A stretch of DNA of 64,000 bases from Amaurobius ferox (lineage: Eukaryota > Arthropoda > Arachnida > Araneae > Amaurobiidae), in contig OX578146.1 in assembly GCA_951213105.1 (NCBI GenBank), positions 50,995,275 to 51,059,274 on the forward strand, given 5' to 3'. Of this stretch, positions 14,655-24,289 are shown one piece after another (the stretch's first letter is position 1; every line of letters begins with the position of its first letter). Below the pieces are notes generated by a model. That model was not told the origin of the DNA. It did no database searches and worked only from the letters and a program-made list of their open reading frames with translations. The position numbers were made by a program, and so were the translations under genes.

Positions 14655-14766
14655 TTTTAGTTCAAACAGGCGATTTGGAAATTTAGTAAGGTGTTATCTG
14701 TATTACTTAAGTAGCAGACACTTATTTAGGACCTGGGCAACGCGTTAGACCCGTAATTCGTTCTAG
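14655..14766 (+). mobile_element. Helitron-like 3' end
   Basis: The segment runs AGTTCAAACAGGCGATTTGG...GTGTTATCTG...GGACCTGGGCAAC...GACCCGTAATTCGTTCTAGT. It ends CTAG followed by T, with a GGG...CCC pairing just upstream. Helitrons end in CTRR after a short hairpin and insert before T, which fits. A reverse copy at 54774-54893 ends in the same bases with ACCC...GGGT pairing. No RepHel protein is present, so a non-autonomous relic is inferred. Confidence 0.45.
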
Positions 14767-14803
14767 TTTTCTATATAATTAAAATTGTAAGTTGTGCTTC
14801 TAT

Positions 14804-14983
14804 CTATCTATATCTCAGCACGGGAGAACTTGCCTATTTCTTTGTGTTAAAATTATTATAAGATTAATAATAATAATAATAATAAAATATACTAAATTTT
14901 AAAAGTTCACCGCAAATTGTAAATTTTAAGTTTCTTTTTTTTGCATTATATAATCCGTACGAAGAATGGGTATGCTGCTAGTA
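14804..14983 (+). mobile_element. Possible short Helitron-like element
   Basis: Starts TCTATCTATCTATATCTCAG with CACGGGAGAAC, and ends GGGTATGCTGCTAGT about 180 bp later. TC start and CTAG-T end are the Helitron pattern, but the ends are short and may agree by chance. Confidence 0.3.
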
Positions 14984-15392
14984 AGTTAAAATGGGGAATT
15001 AAATCATAATTAAAGAACTGAAGTGATATCATATTTTTTTTATTAAATCTGTCCTTATGTCTATGTTCTAAATCCACGATTATGCCATGGCCCTCTTTTG
15101 TAAATAAAGAACCTGAGTGAATCAAATCATACTTAGAGTTGAAGTAATGCTTATTAAGTTTAGAAGTATAGAGAAACGGGGGGGAAGTATAAGCTGAAAT
15201 ATTTAAAACCCAAGCGCCATTATTGGTCATTAGCAAATAAACATAAATTTTACTTATATTTTAATGAAAATAAATACCTTGATTTATATAATATATTAAG
15301 CTATTTAATGTTTAGGAGCAAGATTTTGATATTTATTTAAATCCATAAACATTTTAAACTTGGAGCAAATTGTAAGCTTAGAAACAAAATCT
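14984..15392. other. Intergenic, no gene seen
   Basis: AT-rich. The minus-strand frame at 14946-15236 has no domain or splice support and is not called. Confidence 0.4.
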
Positions 15393-15593
15393 CTAGCATT
15401 CTTGACTCTCTTTATAAACAAATCTTTCAAACTGTGTGCTGACAAACATGGCCTGCTGTAAGGATTCACTTTCCTTCAAATACAATAATGCCACGTGCTC
15501 CCCCTGTTCTTTTATACCTTCATGAGTGGATCTTTCGCACCTTTTCCTGAGCAAAGAGCCAGTGTTGAGATCAAACATACATCCCCTGCTAAA
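15393..15593 (-). CDS. Candidate terminal exon of an unrecognised gene
   Basis: Read on the minus strand, a pyrimidine-rich tract ends in TTTTTGTATTTTAG, a good 3' splice site. The next 66 or so codons stay open in one frame (phase 1, first base completing the upstream codon) to a TAG at 15393-15395. The peptide begins RGCMFDLNTGSLL and ends ERFVYKESQEC; it is mixed-charge and not low-complexity. I do not recognise the family. Composition is clearly less AT-rich than the flanks. Upstream exons are not identified, and the neighbouring intronic stretch is a repeat (inverted copy at 16008-16107), so this could be part of an old transposon instead of a host gene. Confidence 0.35.
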   Translation of the reverse strand, partial: FSRGCMFDLNTGSLLRKRCERSTHEGIKEQGEHVALLYLKESESLQQAMFVSTQFERFVYKESQEC

Positions 15594-15690
15594 ATACAAA
15601 AAGGAAAAGTGTGGTCAATGTCCCTTTCAACAGTAACAGCTCTTTCGTTTTGGGCCCCCTCCAGCCCCCCTTCAGCTAGTGGCAGAAAGA
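15592..15690 (-). repeat. Inverted repeat arm 1
   Basis: The reverse complement (TTTCTGCCACTAGC...GAAAGAGCTGTTACTGTTGA...GACATTGACCACAC...TGTATTTTAG) matches 16008-16107 on the plus strand with modest divergence. The spacer is about 320 bp. Confidence 0.85.
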
Positions 15691-16007
15691 AAGTGACCCA
15701 CAGCAACCAGCCAGCCCTTCTCCTATGGAACTTCGCATCTGGCACCATGACCTTGCTGGGCGTTGAACCCACCTATACCCCGAGTGCACGTTCTCTGTGG
15801 CAGGATTTTTGTATATCACTCGTTTTGATGCGCGCGTGTGTGTGTGTCTTGAGGCGAGGATGCTTATTGATTTTAATAGTAGAGATCGGCGAAGAACACT
15901 TTCCTCGAATTCAAACAATAACCAGATCTCGAATATCTGAATGTCCTGAGTGATTATTTCAAAATGTTAATAAATAATATTTACATTTATTAAATATTTA
16001 TCTATAT

Positions 16008-16107
16008 AAATTTCTGCCATTAGCGGAAGAGGGGGGGAGGGGCACAACGTGAAAGAGCTGTTACTGCTGAAAAAGACATTGATCACACTTTTACTTTTGT
16101 ATTTTAG
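16008..16107 (+). repeat. Inverted repeat arm 2
   Basis: TTTCTGCCATTAGCGGAAGA...GAAAGAGCTGTTACTGCTGA...GACATTGATCACAC...TGTATTTTAG. Similarity to arm 1 stops at the AG that acts as the splice acceptor of the candidate exon in arm 1. Confidence 0.85.
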
Positions 16108-16899
16108 TATTCAATTGAAATAAAAAATGAAAACATTAATTTAGAAATGAAACTTTTTTATTTCATATTTTAATTATTTCACAACAGCTTCTAATTTTAG
16201 GTACTCTTAACTGCAATAATCGAAAGATCATTCCTTTCCCATTCGTGTGGTAACTTCTGCTACCCATGGGCGGCCATGCATCGTATTCATAAATACACAG
16301 TAGGGCGCCAAAATAATCTAATTCCGTTCAATAGAAACGATGCAAGTATCAATTTAAGAAAGAAGAAAACATCTTTATATAAGAAAACTTCATACAATGC
16401 ATTTCTCCACAATTGCTTGTGATGAATTTTGTACAATGGTTAATTTGAAAATTTTACTTGAATTACAAAAATGAATTTTTATATTTTTAAAGGCCTGATA
16501 AGTTAGTGGGTCCAATTACTACACCCACTGCTCATACCTCAGGCTGAGTCGAGTGGTCTGGATTTTCAACCTGCTACTGGGTAAAATTTCTGTTCTAAAT
16601 CTTCCGCTCGATATAAGCTTCGGGGGAAAACTACTATTTTAAAAAAAAAATAATTGTCCACTAAATATTTACTGTGACAATTTGATATAGTTTGCAATAT
16701 AAGCAATATCAAGATCAACAAATAATTCACTTTTAGATAACAACAATACCCCTTTTGAATAAGTTCAAAACAAGCAGCTATTTGTATTGTAGTCACAGAA
16801 ACCCCATGGACAGGACAATTTATAGTGCATTTTGACATATTTGCTTTTAAAATAACTCACGAAACATACAAAAGATATTCTATAGTGCACATGCTCACG
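16108..16899. other. Intergenic, no gene seen
   Basis: AT-rich. The 90-codon minus-strand frame at 16566-16838 has no recognisable feature. Confidence 0.4.
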
Positions 16900-17170
16900 A
16901 CATCATACGGTGAAAATAGCTATATTCAACCGCTTCGCGGAGGAAGGCAATACACAGGTAATTCGCCAGTGTACAGCTGACATAATTTAAAACATTGTGG
17001 GCGTTATCTGTCTCCGCCTACTTACGAGCACAAGTTGCTGACGTCACGTCTCTCACTTCAGCGCCGATTAGCTAGCAATACGTGACGTCAAATGACGAGG
17101 ACTTGTTATTACAACATTTTGTGACGTAGCCGGATGCTTCTAGGGAATTTGGAGCTGGGAAATCTCCAGG
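16900..17170. promoter_or_regulatory. GC-richer patch with two CRE palindromes
   Basis: Perfect TGACGTCA sites at 17038-17045 and 17083-17090, 45 bp apart, with a further AATGACGAGG just after. This is the known binding palindrome of CREB/ATF bZIP proteins. The patch has more CpG than its surroundings and could be a promoter, but no transcript start or adjacent gene is visible. Confidence 0.4.
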
Positions 17171-18299
17171 ATGTTTTTTTTTTCTAGTGAGTTTCTGAAC
17201 TTTCGTTATTTTCAATTTAGTATGCTGTGGAAAGACAAGACATAAATATGCATTCATGGAATCTTAAATTTATTGAAATCTGCCAGATAATTCAACAATT
17301 TAGTTGCTTTCTGGAAAACAGTGTACTGTTGAACGTTGCCGTTGTTCTCTTTACAAATATAAATATTATGTGTAAATTCGTTCTTAGCTTTGTGACAGTT
17401 ATTAGTTATTTTTGTTAAGTTCAAGTAATTTAAAACCGGCCCCTAAATTTTAGTGGTTCCAAAATTGTAGCTTTATCATAATAAAATTTGCATCCAGGGG
17501 GGAAGGGGACATGTCATGACGCTGTAAACTGTTCTGGCGCTAAGTTATTCAGCTCCTGACTGCAAAATAGATGCGATAGCACCCTTACGAAGAAGAAAAA
17601 AGCTATCGAGAAAGTTACAAAGTTACGCAGTGAGACATTATGGATTGTAGTGTAACACGAATAGACTTACAATAAATATATTTTATTTTATTTTATCTTA
17701 GGACAAATTAAAAATTATGAAATTGCATTTGAATGAAATTATTCACAAAATTTTTATTTTTCTTGATTTAAAAGTTACAATATTAGAAATAATCTCCTTT
17801 GCATTTAATTCTTCAGCTCATACATAATTTTCAATTGCTATTAATGCAAGGTGTATAAGCAGTGCTCGGAAGTTTAGGCACTAAACATTTACAAAAATGG
17901 CACTAAAATGATTAAAATAACCTAAAAATGTTAAAACATTTAATCAGTAGGAAATTATTTTTTACGAGACCGGCATAAAAAATTTTATTTAATGCTTAGA
18001 ATATATTCTTGTAAGTCGCACTTACAAGAATAGTAAGAATGTAATTATTCGCATAGCCATTTCCTGTTACACATGATATTTACATTTTTTTTTCTTTTAA
18101 TTTATCATTGCAAACTCTGACGCAATCCTATCAGTGTTGTTTTTAATAATGAAAATGATCAAATGATATTTCCACTTCAATTGTAGTCATGACTGTCATG
18201 AGGGCGTACATAAAGCAACTTCGACAGAACCATCACCACCAAGAATGAACTTTCCTATGTCCTAAGATTGCTCAAAATCTTGAAACGTTTGGCGGAAAT
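17171..18299. other. Intergenic AT-rich DNA, no gene seen
   Basis: No supported feature. Short frames near 17227-17418 lack any sign of coding. Confidence 0.45.
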
Positions 18300-19080
18300 C
18301 AAATTTGCTATCTCTGTTTTCACTAAAAAATATTGCTGAAATATCTATTTTTCAGGATCTACCATAGATAGATGATGAATGATATGGATTCAGAATCGAA
18401 TTTCAATGGAGGTACGGTGGGAGAGAAGGTTTCACGAAAGATTTCCATTTCCGGTTATCTTTCCATTTCCGGTTCAAATAATTTAATTTCCCTTGAAACG
18501 TCTATTTTTCGAGATTGGCTACAAATAGAACTTCGATGATAGTTAATATAGATTATGCATCAAAATCTGCAGTAGGATAGGATGGTCACTAAGAACTTCC
18601 ACTTTTGGTTCATAAATTTTCCTTGAAACATCTACTTATCAGGATTGGCTATAGATAGAACTTAGATAACGACTGATATGGATTTAGTATTACATTTTGG
18701 AGAGGATGGGATAACTGACTAAGAATTTCTACTCCCATTTCTGGAGATGTTACTTTCGATTCAAAAATGTACATTTTTCTTGCAACATCTGTATTTCAGG
18801 ATTGGCAAAAAAAAAAGTTTAAATGACAATTGATATAGATTCAGTATAAAATTTTGGAGGTCTAAGGAGGGGGCGTTCTCTAAGGATATCTACTTTCGTT
18901 TTTTCCCCACTTCCGGTTGAATAGTGTGCTTTGAAACGTCTATTTCTCAAGACTGGCTATAGATGGAGCTTGGATAATGACTGATATGGATTCAACATTG
19001 AAATTCGAAGGGGTGGGCGGTTCACTGAGGATTTCGATTTCCGGTTCTGGTGATGCCACTTCCCTTTTATAGAGAATTTG
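18300..19080. repeat. Diverged tandem array, about 120-170 bp units
   Basis: The phrase GAAACGTCTATTTYTCAGGA then TTGGCTATAGATAGAACTTAG recurs at about 18338, 18495, 18614, 18781 and 18931. Each is followed by CTGATATGGATTCAGTAT and a TTCCACTTCCGGTT-like end. Units are considerably diverged, indicating an old array. Confidence 0.8.
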
Positions 19081-19101
19081 TATGGCTATACGTAAGACGT
19101 G

Positions 19102-19488
19102 TTGTTGTTGTTGAGACCCAGCCCGTCCGACCTAGCAGAAAGGTGTAAGGTAACCGTTTGAACGGCCGGGAAGTGCCACCCAATTTAGACCGAAATCCAG
19201 TGGGGGAAGCATCCACAGGGACCGTACCCTCCTTCCCCTGCCACCAACCTCTCGGAAGGACTTACGGTCACACATGTTTAACGGGATCGTACTCCGCATG
19301 AACACGGCGGCAGTTGTGGCAGCGTGCAAATCCAGCGCGCAAACCACCGAGCTACCGCACACGAAATCTGCCAACAGTATGCGGTGTTTCCAGGTGGTCC
19401 CCCACACAAGTACTCACCGCGCCCGATGCTGCTTGACTTCGGTGATCTAACGAGAACCGGTGTTTTCCGCACGGTAGGGCCGTTGGCT
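19102..19488 (-). mobile_element. SINE, 5S rRNA head, full length
   Basis: On the minus strand the head (19488-19369) is a 5S rRNA-like sequence with the internal promoter elements (AAGTCAAGCAGCATCGGGCG; TTGT or TTGG before the TGGGGGACC region). It is followed by a decayed tRNA box A (TAGCTCGGTGGTTTGCGC), the common body and an (AAC)n tail. The flank ATACGTAAGACGTG (19088-19101) is duplicated as ATACGAAAGACGTG at 19490-19503 and again at 19563-19576. The 75-91-codon frames inside are shadows. Confidence 0.93.
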
Positions 19489-19576
19489 CATACGAAAGAC
19501 GTGTCGAAAGCCCAGACCATTCGGCTCGTCCAAGGACTTAGAGCAATTTAATGAATGGCCGGATACGAAAGACGTG

Positions 19577-19997
19577 TGTAAGAGAGTATAGAAATATTAA
19601 TTAGTTCCGTCAAAAATGAAGTGCACATGCACAACTTGTCATACCATATGAAAGCTTCTTCATAAATTTCTTGCTTATCATTTCGTTAACTTTTTCATGG
19701 CGTTTCTCTATTACTTCTTATGATCCTTGAAGATGTTCTTTTACACCAGCAAATATTGAAATGTATTTGTTAGTAAATTGGCATCAATAAATAAATGAGA
19801 ATAGTGAATGAAAATGGATTGAGTGCTTTGTTTTGATTAAGTTTTTTTAGGTTTATATATTGCAGTAGACTTTGTGCGTTAATGTAAATATTTGTATGTA
19901 CGCTGTTTTATTGTCTTCTATAACAAAACGATATTTGAATGTGACTTGATAAGCAACAATTTTTAACCTGCTATTGGACTGTTTCAGTGTCCTTTTT
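19577..19997. other. Intergenic AT-rich DNA, no gene seen
   Basis: Nothing supported between the SINE flank and the first hairpin-ended element. Confidence 0.45.
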
Positions 19998-20780
19998 ACT
20001 TTCCCTGCAATACATGGTAATGTATAGGGAAAGTATTGGAATCATGCCGAAAATCGCAACTCGAGTTTTCGACGGATCTACACGGTTCGAGACCTCAAGA
20101 ATACGAAAAAACCATTTTTAGCGTGACGTCTGTGTGTGTGTCTGTGTGTCTGTCTGTGTGTCTGTCTGTGTGTCTGTCTGTGCAGATTTTGTATCCACTC
20201 TAACTAAAAAACTAATGGACCGAATTTCACAAAATTTTGTAGGTAAATCACTTGTGGCCGGGGCTGGTTGGTGCTGATTAATTTTGGGTACGATTCGGAA
20301 TAAAAGAACCCGCCTTTTTTGTGAAATGGCCCGCAAAAGCTTGTATTCATTGTAGCTGAAAAACTAATGGACCGAATTTCACAAAATTCGGTAGATGAGT
20401 CAAATATAGGTCACCCTGGTGCTGATTAGATTTTGGTACGATTCAGAAAAAAATAACCTGCCTTTTTTTGCAGATTGGCCCGCAAAAATTATCAAAATCT
20501 AAACTAAAAAGCTACGTATGCTCAAATATATCCATTAAATGCTTGTTTAATGCGTAATTTTTAATGAAGAAAAGAATAAGACCAACCCCATTACATTAGG
20601 ACTAGCCGTTCTCGAGATATATTAGTTTTTTTCGTGTTTTTCCACGCCACCTTTGAAAATAAGTCCAGTTATCAAATGACAACGAAAATTGAATTAAAAC
20701 TGAATTAAATCTAATTAAAATAAATAGAACGTGGATATAAGTTTGCAGAGAAAGTCATGTGCTGCCCACATCATATTTTT
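19998..20780 (+). mobile_element. Hairpin-ended element (HINE/Helentron-like), copy 1
   Basis: Starts ACTTTCCCTGCAATACATGG followed by TAATGTATAGGGAAAGT. CTTTCCCT/AGGGAAAG and ATACAT/ATGTAT can pair as a hairpin. The other end reads TTTGCAGAGAAAGTCATGTG then CTGCCCACATCA, roughly inverted to the start. The interior has a (GT)/(GTCT) microsatellite (20129-20182), two diverged copies of a roughly 120-bp block (TATCCACTCTAACTAAAAAACTA...GCACCAGGGT...CGAAATGGCCCGCAAAAG), and a conserved segment CTAGCCGTTCTCGAGATAT. Microsatellite plus inverted short ends recalls non-autonomous Helentrons, an inference. No protein is encoded; the PKSNQHQ-type frames are shadows. Confidence 0.8.
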
Positions 20781-21530
20781 ACTTTCCCTGCAATACATGG
20801 TAATGTATAGGGAAAGTATTGGAATCATGTCGAAAATCGCAACTCGAGTTTTCGACGGATCTACACGTTTCGAGACCTCTAGAATACGAAAAAACTATTT
20901 TTAGCGTGACGTCTGTGTGTGTGTCTGTCTGTCTGTGCAGATTTTGTATCCACTCTAACTAAAAAACTAATTGACCGATTTTCATAAAATTTGGTAGGTA
21001 AGTCATTTGTGCACGAATCTGGTGCTGATTAGTTTTGGGTATGACTCGGGTTAAAAGAACCCGCCTTTTTTTTGCGAAATGGCCCGCAAAAGCTTGTATC
21101 CACTCTAACTGAAAAACTAATGGACCGAATTTCACAAAATTTGGTAGATAAGTCGCTTGTAGGCCACCCTGGTGCTGATTAGATTTTGGTATAATTCGAA
21201 AAAAAATAACCTGCCTTTTTTTGCAAAATGCCCCGCAAAAATCATCAAAATATAAACTTAACAACTACGTATGCTCAAATATAGCCATTAAATGCTTGTT
21301 TAATACGTAATTTTTAGCGAAGAAAAGAATAAGACCAACCCCATTTCACTAGGACTAGCCGTTCTCGAGATATTTTAGTTTTTCGTATTTTTCCTACACC
21401 ATTTTTCAAAATAAGTCCAGTTTTCAAATGAGAACGAAAATTGAATTAAAAATTAATTAAATGTAATTAAAATAAAGAGTACGTAAATATAAGTCTGCAG
21501 GGAAAGTCATGCGCTGCCCACATCAGATTT
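20781..21530 (+). mobile_element. Hairpin-ended element, copy 2 (head-to-tail)
   Basis: A second copy joined directly to copy 1 at TTTTT|ACTTTCCCTG with no spacer. Same parts in the same order; the end TCTGCAGGGAAAGTCATGCG shows the 12-bp inverted match (TGCAGGGAAAGT) to its own start (ACTTTCCCTGCA). The microsatellite is shorter (20910-20937). Confidence 0.85.
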
Positions 21531-21561
21531 TTTAATTTTATAGTGCCTACCCTAATAGCAA

Positions 21562-21815
21562 TCAAATATTGGCCCAATATTGGAAATATTGCACCAACAT
21601 GAGAAGGTAAACATTTTGAAGGAATTGACACAATATTGGCTTAAAATATTGGGACTATATTACGCCAATATTGGCGCAATATTGTAATGAAAATATTTAG
21701 CCAATATTGGTATAACCCTAATATTTGCCCAATATTGGGATTATACTGGAAATATTTCCAATGCAATGCCAAGATATACTATATTGATCCAATATTGGAC
21801 CAATATTAAATGCTA
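21562..21815. repeat. Cluster of CCAATATTGG palindromes
   Basis: Seven exact CAATATTG octamers and several one-off versions in about 250 bp, many as the decamer CCAATATTGG, with irregular spacing. It is not a simple tandem repeat. Confidence 0.75.
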
Positions 21816-22494
21816 CTAGGAATATTTTAAGTGCCTATTTTATGTGTCTATTTTGATATTTTTATTATAGTGCCTATAAATACTAGCTCCAATTATGGCT
21901 AAATAATTTATACTTAACTCAAGGCTAAGTCGAAATAAACGTATACAAAGAACATATCCAGATTCTGCTAAAAGTTATTATTAATTTGTATAAAAACAAT
22001 GGTTTGATTTGAAATCAATCAATTTTTAAAGCTAAGTTTCAAATTCTTCTACTTTTTCTTTATATTGAATGTTTTCCTTATATTGAAAAATATTTTTCAC
22101 TTCTTAAATTGATATCTAATCATCGCTAAAATCTACATGGCGATATTTGGACAATTCGAGGGGATAGGAAGGTGCACCTCCCCCTTCCCCGTATGAAAAA
22201 TTTCAAGCATTAGAGCTGAAAACGTCATCTATGTTAATACGGCAAGATCGAATCTCCATCTAGAACTTTAACCCTTTTGCGACTGTCACCTTTAGCGTAA
22301 ATTTTCACTTCAGGACATTCAATGACTGCAACTGTTGAAACAATGACATTCTTCAGCCAGGGCTACTCATAAAAAGTGTGCCCCCTACAAACATTTATAA
22401 CGGACACCCAGGGCTGTCTGTAGAAAATTATTGATAGTATGCAGTGCTGTCTCATTTAAAGAGTATTGAAATTGCTGAGTTCCAAGGAGAGGAG
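21816..22494. other. Intergenic, no gene seen
   Basis: AT-rich DNA without supported features up to the next SINE. Confidence 0.45.
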
Positions 22495-22508
22495 CCCCTG
22501 GTGGAGGT

Positions 22509-22806
22509 TGTTGTTGTTGAGACCCAGACCGTCCGACCTACCAGAAAGATGTAAGGTGACTGTTTGGACGGCCGGGAAGTGCCACCCAATTTAGACTGGA
22601 ACCCATTGGGGGAGGATTCCACAGGGACCATACCCTCCTTCCCCTACCACCAACCTCTCGGAAGGGTTTATGGACCCACATGTTTAACGTGATCGTACTC
22701 CGCATGAACACGGCGGCAGTTGTGGCAACGTGCAAATCCAGCGCGCAAACCACCGGGCTACCGCGCCCGAAATGTGCCAACAGCACGCGGTGTTCCCAGG
22801 TGGTCA
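22509..22806 (-). mobile_element. SINE, 5'-truncated in the 5S head
   Basis: Tail (AAC)n, common body, tRNA-like box A relic and only the 3' part of the 5S head (to GGGTGACCACC). A perfect 14-bp target duplication, CCCCTGGTGGAGGT, flanks it at 22495-22508 and 22807-22820. The structure is what 5'-truncated reverse transcription by a LINE partner produces. Confidence 0.95.
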
Positions 22807-22855
22807 CCCCTGGTGGAGGTGTAAAAGGGCGGCCTCTCTTGAAACTTTTTTAATC

Positions 22856-22950
22856 ATGTATATATATATATATATATATATATTATTTTTATTTTTTTAT
22901 TTTTACATAATTCTCATTATTACATACTTCAAATATATATATATATATAT
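22856..22950. repeat. (TA)n microsatellites
   Basis: (TA) runs at about 22857-22883 and 22933-22951. Similar runs occur at 23418-23436 and 23615-23645. Confidence 0.9.
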
Positions 22951-22960
22951 ATTACCAGAT

Positions 22961-23100
22961 ATGGATCATTTTGTAACTTGGAAAGCTTTTTATTTTTTTT
23001 TCCGCTGCACTTATTTTTTATGAAAAACGGAGTTACTGGACTTGGTGACGTCACCGGCATTTGACTAGCATTTGACACACTGGTATTTGACTGAAGGTGG
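22961..23100 (+). repeat. Dispersed repeat, inverted partner at 40.4 kb
   Basis: AGATATGGATCATTTTGTAA then CTTGGAAAGCTTTTTATTTT...GTTACTGGACTT...GCATTTGACT matches the reverse complement of 40360-40492. It overlaps the start of the mariner-like relic, so it may be an element end or a second insertion. Confidence 0.7.
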
Positions 23101-23257
23101 TAACATAGTGGTTGGTGATAACATAAACAATTTAGCGAAATTGAAAAATGTGATACACCGACATGTCCGTAACATTCCTCCTTATATGCTCAGAGCTACT
23201 GTTGAGAACGAAATAATGCGATTTAACTTGCTTTCAGAAAATGGTGGAAGAACATGA
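23072..23257 (+). pseudogene. Mariner-like transposase C-terminus remnant
   Basis: The frame ends VIHRHVRNIPPYMLRATVE then NEIMRFNLLSENGGRT and a stop. An Ile-Pro-X-X-(M/L)-L...R...L..NGG pattern is typical of the C-terminus of Tc1/mariner-type transposases. About 160 bp further, AATTATAAAGACCCTGTATA (23402-23421) looks like a mariner terminal repeat end with TA target. Nothing upstream encodes the DDE catalytic part, so this is a 5'-truncated relic. Assignment is by pattern, not by search. Confidence 0.5.
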
Positions 23258-23421
23258 TTGATCATGATTTGTAACACGTTTTAGAAACGATTAAAAGCTT
23301 TAATAAAATCTCATGACCTCCTGTAATCTATTACCAAGTTTGATAACATTCTGTCCAGTAGTTTTCCCCCTATGGCTATTTCAAAGTTCTTTATAATTCT
23401 TTAATTATAAAGACCCTGTAT

Positions 23422-23609
23422 ATATATATATATATAGTACCGTAGTTTATGCATAGTTTTCGAGTAAAAATTTCAATTATATATTTCAATTTCAATATAT
23501 ATATATACACCGGTCCAAATTTGATGATTAGTCAAAATTAAATTCCTCTTCAGGTCTGAGTATTTAATTCTAATTAACCCAAACAAATGCCTGTTTCAGA
23601 TTGAGCAAT

Positions 23610-23647
<38 letters not shown>

Positions 23648-24289
23648 GGGACCTGAGCCCCCTATGGAGCCTGTTCTTTCCCACTCAAATGGTATTTCCT
23701 TATGGGCAGCACCATAGATATATATAGTGAACGTCTATGAACGGCACAGTTTCGGCAATGTCAGAGGGACAGGCTATATTTCTAGAAAACTTATAAAAAC
23801 GATAGGCGAAATCAGGTAATAAATAACGCAGAATGTATTTTTATGCTTTGCCTTTGGGAGTTATAATACATCTGCGTAGAAAAGCAGGCTAATCCGATGC
23901 TACGTAAAGAAAAGTAACCGCGTCAATTGAATACCTCTGTTTATTATAAGTCATGAAGTTACAGAGTCAGCTTAGTCATGAGTCTCTTTTTAGCGTGCAG
24001 TAGTGCAAAAAATGAGCAGCTGTAAACTGTGCATATATTGAGTAAAATTATTATAGAAATAGTTATGATATACTGTGCTGAATGACACTTTCTGGTGAAC
24101 AATTAAGCTTAGAAATAGCAACAAAATAAGAAATTTATGAAGGATTCCAACACATAAGGACAAGTTAATGAATAATAAATATTATTTGATACTATTCTTC
24201 TTTTCCTGACATTCGAAGACATAGAGAAATCTGAAGTCAGGTATAAAATGTTTATTCACTATAAGAATAACCCATTTCTCCGCCATGAC
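23422..24289. other. Intergenic, no gene seen
   Basis: (TA) runs at 23495-23508 and 23615-23645, then AT-rich unique sequence. No supported feature. Confidence 0.45.

Noticed and set aside
15495..15953. 152-codon plus-strand frame
   Set aside because: Antisense to the candidate exon and the inverted repeat. GC-richer composition opens several frames at once, and no domain is visible.
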